A stretch of DNA of 64,000 nucleotides, from positions 292,543-356,542 of the forward strand of contig ML976732.1 of NCBI GenBank assembly GCA_010015655.1, given 5' to 3'. The notes under the pieces are model-generated. The model was not told the DNA's origin. It saw nothing but the letters and a program-made list of their open reading frames with translations, and did not search any database. The position numbers and the translations under genes were made by a program. Shown one piece after another: positions 21,742 to 32,305 of the stretch (within the stretch, counting starts at the first letter, position 1; the number at the start of each line of letters is the position of its first letter). Source of the stretch: Bimuria novae-zelandiae CBS 107.79 (Eukaryota; Ascomycota; Dothideomycetes; Pleosporales; Didymosphaeriaceae).

Positions 21742-23592
21742 CTAAACCCTCTTCCTCGAATTAACATTCCTCCCCGCACCCACCTTAACCCTCCCCTCCT
21801 GCACCGCCCTCTCCCCCGTCAAAATCCCCGGCAGCACCTCCTCATCCATCAAATCCCTCTTCCCCCTCCTCCCCTGCTCCACCAAGCTCCTCTGAAACTC
21901 CTTCTGGTCCTCACTCAACACCAGCTCCCTGCCCCAGCCACCCTTTCCCCCGCCCTTCCCCCTCATCTTCCCATTACTCGTCCCGCCCACCGGCTTCGGG
22001 ATACTATACTTATCCCCGCGCTTATTATGCTGGTACCGCGCGGAGAGGTGGATCTGGAACTCGCCCGTCGCAGCGTTGGTTGAGCACGCGACGCGCGTGA
22101 GCGTAGGCTGGCCGCAGCGCGGGCAGAATTGGCGGTCCGTTTCGCGGGTGAGCAGGAAGCACGCGTGGCAGCGCAGGATGGTGCTGCGGGCGTGGCGGAT
22201 GCGCTGCATCGAGGGGGAGAGGAGGGGCAAGCCCATTTGCAGGAGCACGTTTTGCATCGCGTAGTCGGTCGTCATGGTCGCGACGGGGAGCTGCGCGTCG
22301 CCGGCGCGGAGCGGGGTCGAGGCCGGGTCTTGCGTTTGGTGCTGCGAGAGGTTGCTCGGCGTGATCCATTCGCCGCCATCGGATTCGGAGTCACTGGTTG
22401 GGGGTGTGGGCTGTTGCGTTGGGAAGGTGGAGAGAGGGTCGGAGGCGGCGAGGGCGTCGCGTTCGGCGGCGCGGCGGGCGAGGCGCGCTTTTGCGGGGTG
22501 GAGTTTCTTTTGGGGAACTTTTTCGAAATCTTGGGTGTTTTCGGGAAGATGCGTCTCGGGCTCTTCCATCTGCTCCTCCCCTCGGGGCTGCCCAGGCTCC
22601 TGAGTCTGTTCGGTCTGTTGGGTCTGCTCGTCCACTTGGGTGTTGTGAGCGTTGTCGGTCTGCTCGGGCAGTTGGGCCTGCTCAGGTTGTTCAGTGTTTT
22701 CAGAGCCCTTGTCTTGCTCGGGTTGTTGGACGTCTTCAATGACCTGAATCTGCTCGGACTCTTGTATTGCTGGAGATACATCTGACAGTTGCACACCCCC
22801 ATTCGCGGATTCCTCGTCATTATCCTGTACAGGTTCTTCCTCCGCGGCCTGAGTGTTCACAAGGGTCGTTCCGGCAGTAGCCTCTTCAACGGGCTGCTCT
22901 GGCGACTGCGTCACTGTCCCGACGGGTTCCTCCACTGGCTTCGACTCAGCATCTTCGGAGATAGCAGGCTCCTCCGAAAGCTGGATACCTCCCTCAGACG
23001 CGTTCACTGGATGTGCACCCTCCTTAGCATTCGCCTTGCCGTCTGCTTTGGCTCTGGCGGCTGCCTTTTCGTCCTTCTTCTTTTGCTTCCGCTCCTCCGT
23101 CCTCCGCTCAAACTTGGCCACGTTCGCCCTCTTCTTTGCCTCTTTCGCCTCTTTCGCAGCTTTTTGCATGTCCACCTTCTCTTGTTGCTTATTCTGCTTC
23201 TCTTCATCGCCTGGCTTCAGCTTCACCAGTCCCTTTGGTACACTCCTTAGCCCGAAAGACCCGCCATTCTTCTCACAATGCACCTCATACGCCAGCGCCA
23301 AGATACCCAAATCCTGCTTGCTCAGCACCGGAAAGTCTCCCGTCTTTTTCGAAAACTCAACAACAGCCTCGAAGCTTGCGGGTGTTGGGGTTTTGATGTT
23401 GAGAAAAGGTAGTAGGGTCGTCTCCACTCGTGACCTGGTGGCGGGATCGCGGATTTCTACAATAATGGCCGGGGTGGTGTAGAGTATTTCGGCTGAGTTG
23501 ATAATTGTAGAAATGGATACGTCGTTCTTAATCAAAGGCCCTGTGTCGATGATTATGGAGTGGATGGATTTTTCGGTACTTTGGGTCGCCAT
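21742..23592 (-). CDS. NOB1: 20S pre-rRNA D-site endonuclease NOB1
   Basis: Intronless, 616 residues. The N-terminal PIN nuclease (about 1-110) opens with SIIIDTGPLIKND, the first catalytic aspartate, and contains TTPAIIVEIRD and LSKQDLGILALAYE. A long charged, Gln/Glu-rich middle (about 150-400) follows, with a Lys/Arg/Ala coiled-coil stretch. The zinc ribbon RCHACF..FCPRCGQ lies at about 474-495. Then come the conserved RGDKYSIPKPVGG segment and a GKMRGKGGGKGGWGRELVLSEDQ tail. This architecture is diagnostic of NOB1, which cleaves at the 3' end of 18S rRNA during late 40S maturation. The middle region is longer than in yeast. 3' end to 3' end with the WD40 gene. Confidence 0.95.
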   Translation of the reverse strand: MATQSTEKSIHSIIIDTGPLIKNDVSISTIINSAEILYTTPAIIVEIRDPATRSRVETTLLPFLNIKTPTPASFEAVVEFSKKTGDFPVLSKQDLGILALAYEVHCEKNGGSFGLRSVPKGLVKLKPGDEEKQNKQQEKVDMQKAAKEAKEAKKRANVAKFERRTEERKQKKKDEKAAARAKADGKANAKEGAHPVNASEGGIQLSEEPAISEDAESKPVEEPVGTVTQSPEQPVEEATAGTTLVNTQAAEEEPVQDNDEESANGGVQLSDVSPAIQESEQIQVIEDVQQPEQDKGSENTEQPEQAQLPEQTDNAHNTQVDEQTQQTEQTQEPGQPRGEEQMEEPETHLPENTQDFEKVPQKKLHPAKARLARRAAERDALAASDPLSTFPTQQPTPPTSDSESDGGEWITPSNLSQHQTQDPASTPLRAGDAQLPVATMTTDYAMQNVLLQMGLPLLSPSMQRIRHARSTILRCHACFLLTRETDRQFCPRCGQPTLTRVACSTNAATGEFQIHLSARYQHNKRGDKYSIPKPVGGTSNGKMRGKGGGKGGWGRELVLSEDQKEFQRSLVEQGRRGKRDLMDEEVLPGILTGERAVQEGRVKVGAGRNVNSRKRV

Positions 23593-26500
23593 GGTGGGGT
23601 TTTGCTGGTTTTGGATGTTGTGGTCGGTCGACCTGGGTGTACGTCTTTTGCAGATCGAGCGTGCCTTGCTCGAGGATCTCTAGCGTCAGAGAGTCTGCAC
23701 TGAGTGATTCTTGTATAGGTTTTTCGATCCGTGGCGTCGAGTCGAGGTTGTGCGCACCACTTTTCAGGCAAATTTCGCTACAGTGCGTTTGTCGGGCGAT
23801 GTGTGATTGGCCGAGTGGCGCGCTAGTGCTGACTAAGTAACACGTGGGTACGCGCTTTCGGGGCTCCAGGGCGCTGATCGGTCTTTCCACATTAGCTCCC
23901 GCTGCTCAATTTTAACCTCTGACCTCTGGGGGAGTGGTGCCGTTTTGACAAATATTGACTAGATATACGAGCTTTTGCTTTCCTTCCTGCAGTTGCTTGC
24001 AGTCCACTACTGTACGCTTGTCCGCTGTTCTACAACAGTCGCCGCAACAATGAGCCAGCATGTACGCTGTGTCGTGGGTGCAGTTGAAATGTCAACTACG
24101 AACCCGTGTGTCCTAACAATGAGTTCAAAGTCGCCCAGCAACCTCCAGCAAGCAGGCTGACCTCGAACCACAATCCACATCCTTCAACATATCCCGTCAC
24201 TACCCCGATTGAGTACTCATCCTAAGCGTGAAGGAGTGTCGAAGGCCTTGCAGTTTACCGCATCGAGACCAGCCAATTTCTGGAATTTATGGCTGGCTGT
24301 CTGAGCGTCCCGCAGGCTTTCGTCGGTATATGACGCCAGTCGACTCCTATCCTGAAGGAACTTCCTCTAATGGCCTTCGAGCTTTGCATGATAGCAACGC
24401 AATGGCTACTCGTGTATCTCGATCCGCTGCTCTGAACGCAGCGTATGGGCAAAACATGCCGGGATCGTCCGATTCGCTTGCCCGGTGCCTACACGCGCTC
24501 ACCTGCAGGCGACGATCTTCCTGTTATGGAAGGTATATTATCCCATTGACGACGGGCTGGGCGTACGATGTTCCAGCAATCCGCGACGATTGACCATCCA
24601 AGTAGCGCACTTGTTTTCGCTCGAATTGGGCGCGAGTTTCATACGAGCATTGTCTCAGCGTCAGGCCAATGCCTATCGAGGTTCTTTCGCGCGGCTCTAT
24701 TATCTGCACAAGGACATCAGCGTCCTGTGTCACCCCCCTAAACGATTCCTCTTCTCGCCTATTGGAGTTTCTCCATCGATCGCGGGGATCTTTGATCGGC
24801 GTTCAGGTTTTGTTCTTCTGGAGAACTCGATCGTTGATTTATGATGGGCTACGACTTGCGGTTGGCAGCAGCGAACGTTGTCACAGCCTATCATTTTCAG
24901 CATGTATTCTGTCAGAGGACTCAGACGAAATCTAAGATGGCACCTGCATCATGCACGAGGATGCGCCGCGCCATATGGACCTGGTTGACTTGATCTTGTA
25001 TTCCCCGGCCACAACCAGTTCTCGTCCATAAAAGCGACTGTTTCTCACGAAAGTCGGTACTTTGAACCTGTAATGACGTTGTCCTTCTTTAGCATCTGCC
25101 TGTTGTGGTTGTAGCTCAGAGCCTCTCGTACTTCCGGATATCTCGATTGTGTTATCGTATTCGCGGCCTGTCTACAACCTGGATATGATCGCTATCGGGA
25201 CATGTACCCAATGAAAGGACACCAGTGTTGGCATTCATGCGGAAGTATAACATAGCCTGTCCATGCAGGATTGGCCAGAGGGACCACTTCGTAAACGGCC
25301 GATCTCTAGAGGGTTGCCGCGCTGATGAAAACGATCGTACAACAAAGCATACAGGGCCGAGTTCGACGTTATTGTGTCGTTGAAATGCTGCCATGAAAGC
25401 TCAGTAGTACCCAAATTGCTTGGGGGACAGGACCTACAATTGGCTTGTCTTGCAATGGCGCACAATGCTTGGTTGATGCGACTTCCTCGCGTCGAAAAAC
25501 CCGGACTAATGGCTCTTAGTAACGATGCACCCATGACCCTTCGCTGGACAATCTACCAGCAATCTGCGTGCGCAAGGTTGCTTGCTGACCGGTGAGCTCG
25601 TACGTGCAGTGCTTAGCAGTCTGCTAGCTCATGAAGACAGGTAAGGTGCGGAGGGTTCTGTGCGTCCGGTGAGCCAGATTTGGCCTCCTGGCAAGGTGCT
25701 CTGTACTATTGGCTGCTGGTCGGCGAGTCCGGCGCCAACTTTTGGGGAAGAGGACGATGGTGCATGGAACCGAAGAAAGCCAGTGGAAGTCTTCAATAAC
25801 CTAGACAGCCCCATTCGCTCATGGAAACCGACGCGGCTCAAACTTGCGACATGAAGGTGGGTAGAAGAAGGCAACGAGGCAAGAAGCGGCAAAGACTGCC
25901 AATAAGCCCTAGGGGTACGCCGCACCGCCTAGGTAGGTCAGCCGATCGCCCCGTCGCGGTCTTCCTACTTATTGTAGGCCACTCCCATAGTCCTGTTGGA
26001 TCGAAGGTGAGCAGAACACGTTCAAAAACGCGGACGGGAAGCACCATACTTTGTCTCGGTTCTTCGAAAAGAACGACCAATGCACGCCATCGCCTGTGCC
26101 ACACAATTCTGGTGTGTTGACACTGCTGCCTGCTTAGGTGTGTTGGTGTTCCGGCTTGATCGACCACTCATATATACCTAGTTCCCAGCAGAGCCGCAAA
26201 GTTATCTTTTCTGCCTTCGTCGACAAGCATGTGCCTCAGCTACGGCCAAATCCCGCTCGAATTTTCCACCCTTAGGATAACAATCGTTTCCATCAACATG
26301 TAGCAGCGGGCTGCACATCAAGTGTAACGCGCACTCCGTTTCAAAATCTACGCGTTGATTGACAACGATCTGCGTTACTGGAACACCTCAAACAGCAATC
26401 TAGCTTTGGCTAACAAAGTGGTTTCTGCGGGCGGATGTTGCGGGCGCCCACGTCAAAGCCCTATGAGCGTATCCGTTCTTCCATACCGTTCAGCAAGCGC

Positions 26501-27268
26501 CAGGCTGCAACCATCTATTCGCCCAACGGGAGTGTAGTGTACGCGCTCCGTTAGCACAAGGTCCCACCCGACAATACCCTGCGAAACGCCATCCACATTG
26601 TCCTGGTTGGCCACGCAACCAGTGCTTGCATGCAGCCAATTCATTGTCGCTGGCGGGATACGCGGTCGGTTTACCCCATTCTGGTTCCTTGTTTGCAGCT
26701 GACATGACAATAGCTGCAGAGAGCTATGGCTCAGCTCCGAGCGGCACGGCAGAGATTCAACGTGGTATTCCTACCCACCGTTCTTCAAAGGCTCCCGATG
26801 AGCACTGTTCGATACCGAGGCCGAGTTCCTACTGCAAGCATGGATCCAGCGACATCTCCTATCAACTACAATACCATCCAGCTCGAGCATACCGTCAGTG
26901 GCACTGCGACACTGCAACACTGCAACACTCGCGCCCACAGCGGGGTAATGGAAGTGTCGCCGGGATGTTCTCCACCTTCCTGCAGCCAAAAGTAATCCTG
27001 CCGAACCCTCGTCCGTCCGCGCGCCACGACCTTATCTGCAGCTGGGTCTAGTTGGAATCACACCACGAATCGGTGGGGTCATCTGATCAAGGTTGTAGGA
27101 TACTCCCTGCGCGCGAAACATGCAGCAGAGCCTCATCTATGGCAACAAAGGATAAAGATCTGGTGGAAGTGGGCAAGATGGACACGGCAAGTGGCGCGCG
27201 CTTTGGGAAGGCACACTGCTAAATCAGCGTGCCGAGACATCCTGCAGGAGATCCGTACGTCATTGACC
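23593..27268. other. 3.7 kb with no supportable gene, normal composition
   Basis: Composition is balanced, with none of the TA excess of the RIPed blocks, yet only short overlapping frames exist on both strands and none shows a domain, signal peptide or a consistent intron set. The first few hundred bases upstream of NOB1 are its promoter. The remainder may hold lncRNA, a fast-evolving gene missed by eye, or long-decayed sequence. Confidence 0.4.
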
Positions 27269-28107
27269 ATGTCGGTTAGTACGCATTTAGACGAATGTCG
27301 AAAGATTGAGATGCAGCAACTTACCTTCCAAGCCTCGCTACCTCTTCCGAATCGACGAGATACAAGAAAGCTCAACTGCCACGCATGTGGTAGATAGGCA
27401 CGGAATCTGGCATCCTTCCACTGAGACTGGGGATTACGAACGCAAACACGACGCTGGTGCCGGCGCCACTGGCATTTGGTGGTACTGCAATGGGCAGACC
27501 ATACAGCGCATCGATACATTTCCACAAGGCTCGACACATTACCAAACCTTCTCTGTTTTCTACTCTGAAGGTTTTGGTTTTTGGATTCTGAGGGGAGATG
27601 CTACAAACCCTCGTCGCTCAGAAGCGTGGCATCCGCTTTCCTTCGACCACGATGAGCAAGATTTCTCCTCTTACTTGACCAATGCTGGAACCGAAAAAAC
27701 ACTACGTTGCCAGCGGGTGGACCAGAGCTGGTCTGGCATGCTATTACCAACCACGAACCAAGTCCGAGCCGTTGCAACAAGCCAAGCATACGGTGGTTTG
27801 AAAGGCGATTTAGCCATCTTCCTCGCTCTGCTAGCGCAGTCCATGGAACCAGGAAAAGTCACGCAGACACTGTACCGAATGTTTAGGGAAGGTGCCTGGG
27901 TACTACATCCACTTCCTCATGGCCGTAAGTGTCTGGAAACCAGCTTTTCACTCCGGTGTGCTGACGTACTCAGGTACACATCAACGAGGGGTAGTTGTGT
28001 ACGTTTATACCTGTCCGCCGAACTGGGCCTCCAACTTCACAGCGGAACAGCAGAGTAAAGAACTCAAGGCCTACGAAGATGGTGCGTATGGAAAGTACTA
28101 TTATTAG
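27269..28107 (+). CDS. Hypothetical protein, three-exon model with tentative start
   Basis: The core is a 592-nt open exon (27333-27924), a 49-nt intron with strong signals (GTAAGT..CTGAC..ACTCAG, 27925-27973) and a last exon to TAG 28105-28107. Phases agree (1/2), and the product ends in three Tyr. Upstream, GTTAGT..CCAAG at 27275-27332 is an in-phase intron that would leave a tiny first exon ATG TCG at 27269, giving 243 residues starting MSPRYLFRIDEI. The frame also stays open upstream to about 26997 without an ATG, so a different 5' end is possible. Trp/Tyr/Phe-rich middle (GIWWYCNGQTIQRID; FSVFYSEGFGFWILRGD). I recognise no family, no signal peptide and no membrane segment. It looks like a lineage-restricted gene. 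Confidence 0.5.
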
Positions 28108-29000
28108 GAGAACGACTGTCGTCGATGTTGACTCGTCGGCCCCCGCCAAGACCCGGGGCGAACCGTTTGCCTTCCGCGACGAACAGGTGTTCGTTGCTTT
28201 TTTTTTTTTTGGCCTTGCCGACATGGACCGCTTCCCCTTGTATCGACCCCGGCAAAAGGAACTTGACGCCCTACCTGTGCCCCGAGATCCTACCAACAGC
28301 CGTACACGTATCGATCGTCTTTCCTATTATTCTCGTTGAAGCGTTATAATATTTTCTTTTATTGTCTTCAACGACTTGCTCGGACGCTTGCTAGGCTGCG
28401 CCACTATTTCCTCATCGCTCAGCGGCACTTCCTACGGACACAGAACGCCAGCCCTCTTTCCAACATTAATACGTTATCTTGCGCTCTCTCGTCTTCGTAT
28501 TCATCGTTTTACGACACAAGATTGATACCACCTACACCCACCCCAATCTAAGTGTTTCTTTAGCCTCGCTGGCACAATCCCGCGGCTTCTCGAAAGCGTA
28601 TTCCCGCGGCTTCTCGAAAGCGTATTCAACAGATGTTGACGATGACTTGCACGACGTAATGTACTTAGCTTAGCAACGTAATACATTTCTGTTCCCGTAT
28701 ACGCACTTTATGCACGACGGAATATCAGACTAGACGGGATGTCTCTTGAGCACTTGACAGGATTGCAATGGTGAAAATGTTTGGATTTGTCCCTGGCTGA
28801 GGAGAGGGGTCCTCTAGTCTTGATTCGAAATACCCGCAAAATGGTGAGATTCTTGCCGTGACGCCGCCCAATGCAATAAATGTCTACCTCTAGACCCAAC
28901 CCAACCAGACCAGACCGTATCAATTCTCGCAATGTACAACGTATGGTACAAATATTCGTCGCCTCTATCTTATTAAACCGTGTCGTCACCCCCACGTCGT
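28108..29000. other. Intergenic region with T13 run and a 24-bp duplication
   Basis: No gene seen. Contains a poly-T run near 28199-28211 and the tandem duplication listed separately. Confidence 0.45.
28579..28626. repeat. 24-bp perfect tandem duplication
   Basis: CCCGCGGCTTCTCGAAAGCG plus four bases, present twice head to tail with period 24. Confidence 0.9.
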
Positions 29001-29943
29001 CTACGCAATCGGACGACTCCGCTCATCCTCGGGCATTCTCTGCAAACTAGTCAGCCTCCTCTGCGCCTCTTCTCCCTCCCTCCGTACTCTCAATAAATAC
29101 TCTCCCCTGTCCTCTCCCTCCCGTCGCTCACTCACCATATAAGCATCAATCGCGGCGCTAAACGCCGCGAACCCCAAACACCCCACGGCCGCTGCCTGCG
29201 GCCCCGCGTTCCTTGCCAGCACCCCGCCCGTGATACACCCGCCAGCGACGCCATTCCACAAGTCGTTTTTCGCCCGCAGCCCTTCGATCGCGCACTCGGT
29301 GCCGCTGAAGATGGCGCCAACTTTGGCGAAGTTCTTCCCCGAGGAGACGGACGAGCGGTACATGTCGCGCAGGCCGTGCTTGAGCTGCTGTTTGAGCGGC
29401 AGGTCGGTGAGGGGGACGGAGCCGGTGGGCGTGGACACCATTTGGCCGGCGAGAGAGGGGTGCGTCGCTGCGGACGATGAGACGGAGGACGTGGTTGCGG
29501 TAGCGGGAGTGGGTTTTGCGCTGTTCGCTGTTGCTGCTGCTGCTGCGGCGGCCGACGTCGAGGACGCGGGGGCGGGGGCGTTGGGCACGGCGAGGGGCTG
29601 CGACATGGGCGTGTCGTAGCGCATCTGTTCGGGGTGTTAGTATCGCATCCACTGTATAGTAGGTTTGTAGGTGGAAGGTTTCTTCTGCAGGGAGGGATGT
29701 GTACGCACCGATGACATGAATAACCCGAACATGGCACCCAGACCTCCGCCCATTACGCCCGCCATAGCCGTCTTGCCTACGCAGCTCTCCATCGCGCCTT
29801 GCATCTGCGCCAGTTAGCTTTCATCCCATGTGCGCGCTGCGGCGCGCCTGCGAGGAACGTTGGGGGCGTACCATCTTCACCATCTGCGCTTCCTGCTCCG
29901 ACATGCCCGCATTGGGGTTCACTCCGGGTGGTGTAAATGACAT
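29001..29943 (-). CDS. TIM22: Mitochondrial inner-membrane translocase subunit Tim22
   Basis: Four exons: 29943-29872, 29804-29709, 29624-29136 and 29039-29001; introns of 67, 84 and 96 nt, all phase 0; 231 residues. It starts [20 protein letters not shown] and continues with [25 protein letters not shown] (first membrane span). Later come [21 protein letters not shown] and [18 protein letters not shown], the Tim17/22/23 signature. Tim22 is the channel of the carrier translocase. The loop between spans carries a low-complexity Ala/Thr/Ser insert ([15 protein letters not shown]). The 96-nt third intron (GTGAGT..GCTGACTAGTTTGCAG) is a multiple of three and stop-free, so retention would give a longer tail; splicing yields DAYM/RMPEDE, which fits the family end. 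Confidence 0.9.
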
Positions 29944-30604
29944 TGTGTGTAAATTAGGGGGGGTGTGTGGGAGGAATAAAAGGAGCGCTGGCCGTCGTGT
30001 TTGCGATCGTAGGAGAGGCGAAGCGATGGAACTTTTGCGGAGAAGGCGCGGAGGACGGGAGTTCCCGGATTGGGTCTTGGCGTGTTCTCGGGCGTCTTAG
30101 GGCTGTACCCAAACGTATTCGTCGCGACGCTCGATGTATCCAGGGGTAACTCAACACTCGATACGGTCACGGTTTGGCGGATTAGCTCTGTAGATTGCAT
30201 ACACTTAAAGTACTTCTCTATACTTACACATATAAGGGCGGGAAATGCCTAACAGATAGCGAGACCTTTCGGAGTGTCAATGCGGTCTTCACAACCATAT
30301 AGCAGAATAGTTTGGTGGACTTTTGATGATGTATTCAAGATCTCATTAACATCAAGACTATCACCAGACGAAACGTCAACGCCATGCCCCGCTAATCCCT
30401 ATTACCAGTATAAACAATGCAAGTTGAGAAGCTCTTGCTCAACATCTATCCGCCGGACAGTAGTCGCAGCGACAGCTACACCAATCAGCCTTACTAAGTA
30501 CTTCCCCAGTAAATGATTAGAAATATACAAAATACATTTCGTCTAGGCATCGCGTCCAATAGCGTTATTCGTTACGTATATAGCATGCCGTAGCTCATAG
30601 ATCA
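29944..30604. other. Intergenic region upstream of TIM22
   Basis: Nothing coding is supported. It contains the TIM22 promoter and the 3' flank of the next minus-strand gene. Confidence 0.5.
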
Positions 30605-32305
30605 TTACGCGAAATCGGAAGGGGATACGGCCCGACCAATGTAGTCTCCGCTGGCGTGGTTGAAGTCTCTGGCCTCCGGGGGTGGTGTCAGGTTCTTTTC
30701 CCATTCCTTCATCAGGTGTGAGGCGGTTCGCTTCAGCTGGGAAGGGGACAGCTTGTTGAGCTCGGGCCAAGGAATGGAGTTGCGTTTGGGCTCGCGGTTG
30801 GGAGTCTCGTCTGGCAAGCCGGCAGAGCTGGAAGCTGTGAGCGTGGAGGCTTTGGAGTCATGGCGCTTTGAGTGGTACCTCGTGCTTGTCCTCGAGCTCG
30901 CCTGACCGGACGCTGGCGAAGAAGGCCCATCCGATTCATCCGAGCTGCTGTTGTCGCCTGATACTTTGGCAGAATGCACGTGGTCATCATTTGGTGTCTC
31001 CCAGTTGTCCCAGCTATCGAAGTCGTCGGCCTTTTGGTTTTGCTTTTGCGGTGTCCGCGTTTGCTTGAGAGCGTGAGTTTTCTTGTGCGTCGGCGAGGCC
31101 TTGGGCTCAGACAGACCATGCTCCCTCCAGAACTCATCCCCAATGTCCACCTTGGATGAACCCGACTTCTTTGAACTGGTTGCGCGGTTTAGAGTGGGTC
31201 GGTTCTCAGACGTTTTACGTGAACCCTTGGTGGGGCCATTCTGCGCGTGGGCAGACCCTGCACCGGCGCCGCCATTGGCTGCGTCATCGCCCACGGTGGC
31301 CTGGCGAATGTCTTCGATGAAGGTGAAGAAGCCGTCTTTGAAGTCGTTCGCCATCTGCTTGCCGGTGCGGAGAAGCGCTTCACGTTGGATGTTGGAGAGG
31401 CCGCCGAGGTCATAGCGTTCGCCATTGACGGTGTTGGCTATTTGATTCGCGATGTCAGGCGATGTGGATGTGCGAGATAGTACAGCAGGGCGTTGGTTGG
31501 TGTTGATGGTGGATGTTGCGACCGTCGGGGACTCGTCGTTCCGGAGATCGAGTGGCTGGGGAAACGATGGAGAGTAGGACTTGTCGGGCGACAGCAGCGA
31601 CAAGGTACGCAAATGTCTTGAGCCGCTAAAGACTTTTCCGCCACGCTGTGTCGTCTTCGCGCTCAAGAGAGCCTTTCGACGTTCCATCTCCTTCTGCATC
31701 CATGTTGATGACCCGTCCTGGTCATCCTGATCGGTGCCGAAATTGGCAAAGGTTGTGTTCAACGGCTGCAGCTTCGTGAGCTTGCGCATGTCATTGCGCT
31801 GCTTGTTCGCCTCCTGTGTTGCGTAATGCTTCTTGATCGTCTTGAGATCCTGTTCGGCCTTGGCAAGCTCTTCTTTGAGCTCGAGCACGTAGCGCTCCTG
31901 GGCGGCGATGATGTTAAGGATATTGGTTTCGGCGGAAGTGGCGTCCGGCGATGGGACGGGTGATGGCGCAGCGATCCATGATTGCGGACGCGAGCGCGGT
32001 GAGGAGATGGACGGCGAGCTACTGCCAGCAGTAGTTGGCTGAATGGGGAATTGTAGGGAAAGGCGCTTTCCCTGGCGAACAATGTCGGCGTGCGACATGG
32101 AACGAGTGTGAGAATGCATGTCGGGGGTGGGCGACGGGTGAGAGAGCGTGCTGGTGGACGACGAAGGTTGAGAGGCTGCTGTGGAATTGGACTCGGCCCC
32201 TGATGGCTGGGCCCGTTCTTTGTTGTCCGGGGTGCTCGACCGTTTCCGAGATGACTGTGCGCGGTCCATGACGTCTGCTCCTCCGACGAAGAAGATGGAG
32301 TTCAT
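30605..32305 (-). CDS. DUF4048-like coiled-coil protein
   Basis: The open frame extends to 32620, but the segment before 32305 is not protein-like; I prefer ATG 32305 (MNSIFFVGG), with ATG 32269 (MDRAQSSRKRSS) as alternative; 566 residues from 32305. The N-terminal third is disordered and Ser/Pro-rich, with KRLSLQFPIQP. Next is a strong coiled coil (ILNIIAAQERYVLELKEELAKAEQDLKTIKK), then WMQKEMERRKALLSAK and SGSRHLRTLSLLSPDKSY, a block I associate with the fungal DUF4048 family. A later helical segment (ALLRTGKQMANDFKDGFFTFIEDIRQATVG) and a disordered acidic/Ser tail follow, ending SDFA. Function is unknown; the architecture suggests a scaffold or trafficking adaptor. No intron is needed. Confidence 0.65.
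   Translation of the reverse strand: MNSIFFVGGADVMDRAQSSRKRSSTPDNKERAQPSGAESNSTAASQPSSSTSTLSHPSPTPDMHSHTRSMSHADIVRQGKRLSLQFPIQPTTAGSSSPSISSPRSRPQSWIAAPSPVPSPDATSAETNILNIIAAQERYVLELKEELAKAEQDLKTIKKHYATQEANKQRNDMRKLTKLQPLNTTFANFGTDQDDQDGSSTWMQKEMERRKALLSAKTTQRGGKVFSGSRHLRTLSLLSPDKSYSPSFPQPLDLRNDESPTVATSTINTNQRPAVLSRTSTSPDIANQIANTVNGERYDLGGLSNIQREALLRTGKQMANDFKDGFFTFIEDIRQATVGDDAANGGAGAGSAHAQNGPTKGSRKTSENRPTLNRATSSKKSGSSKVDIGDEFWREHGLSEPKASPTHKKTHALKQTRTPQKQNQKADDFDSWDNWETPNDDHVHSAKVSGDNSSSDESDGPSSPASGQASSRTSTRYHSKRHDSKASTLTASSSAGLPDETPNREPKRNSIPWPELNKLSPSQLKRTASHLMKEWEKNLTPPPEARDFNHASGDYIGRAVSPSDFA

Noticed and set aside
22129..22785. 218-codon plus-strand frame with hydrophobic Leu/Gly runs
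   Set aside because: Antisense of the Gln/Glu-rich part of NOB1; the apparent membrane segments are artefacts.
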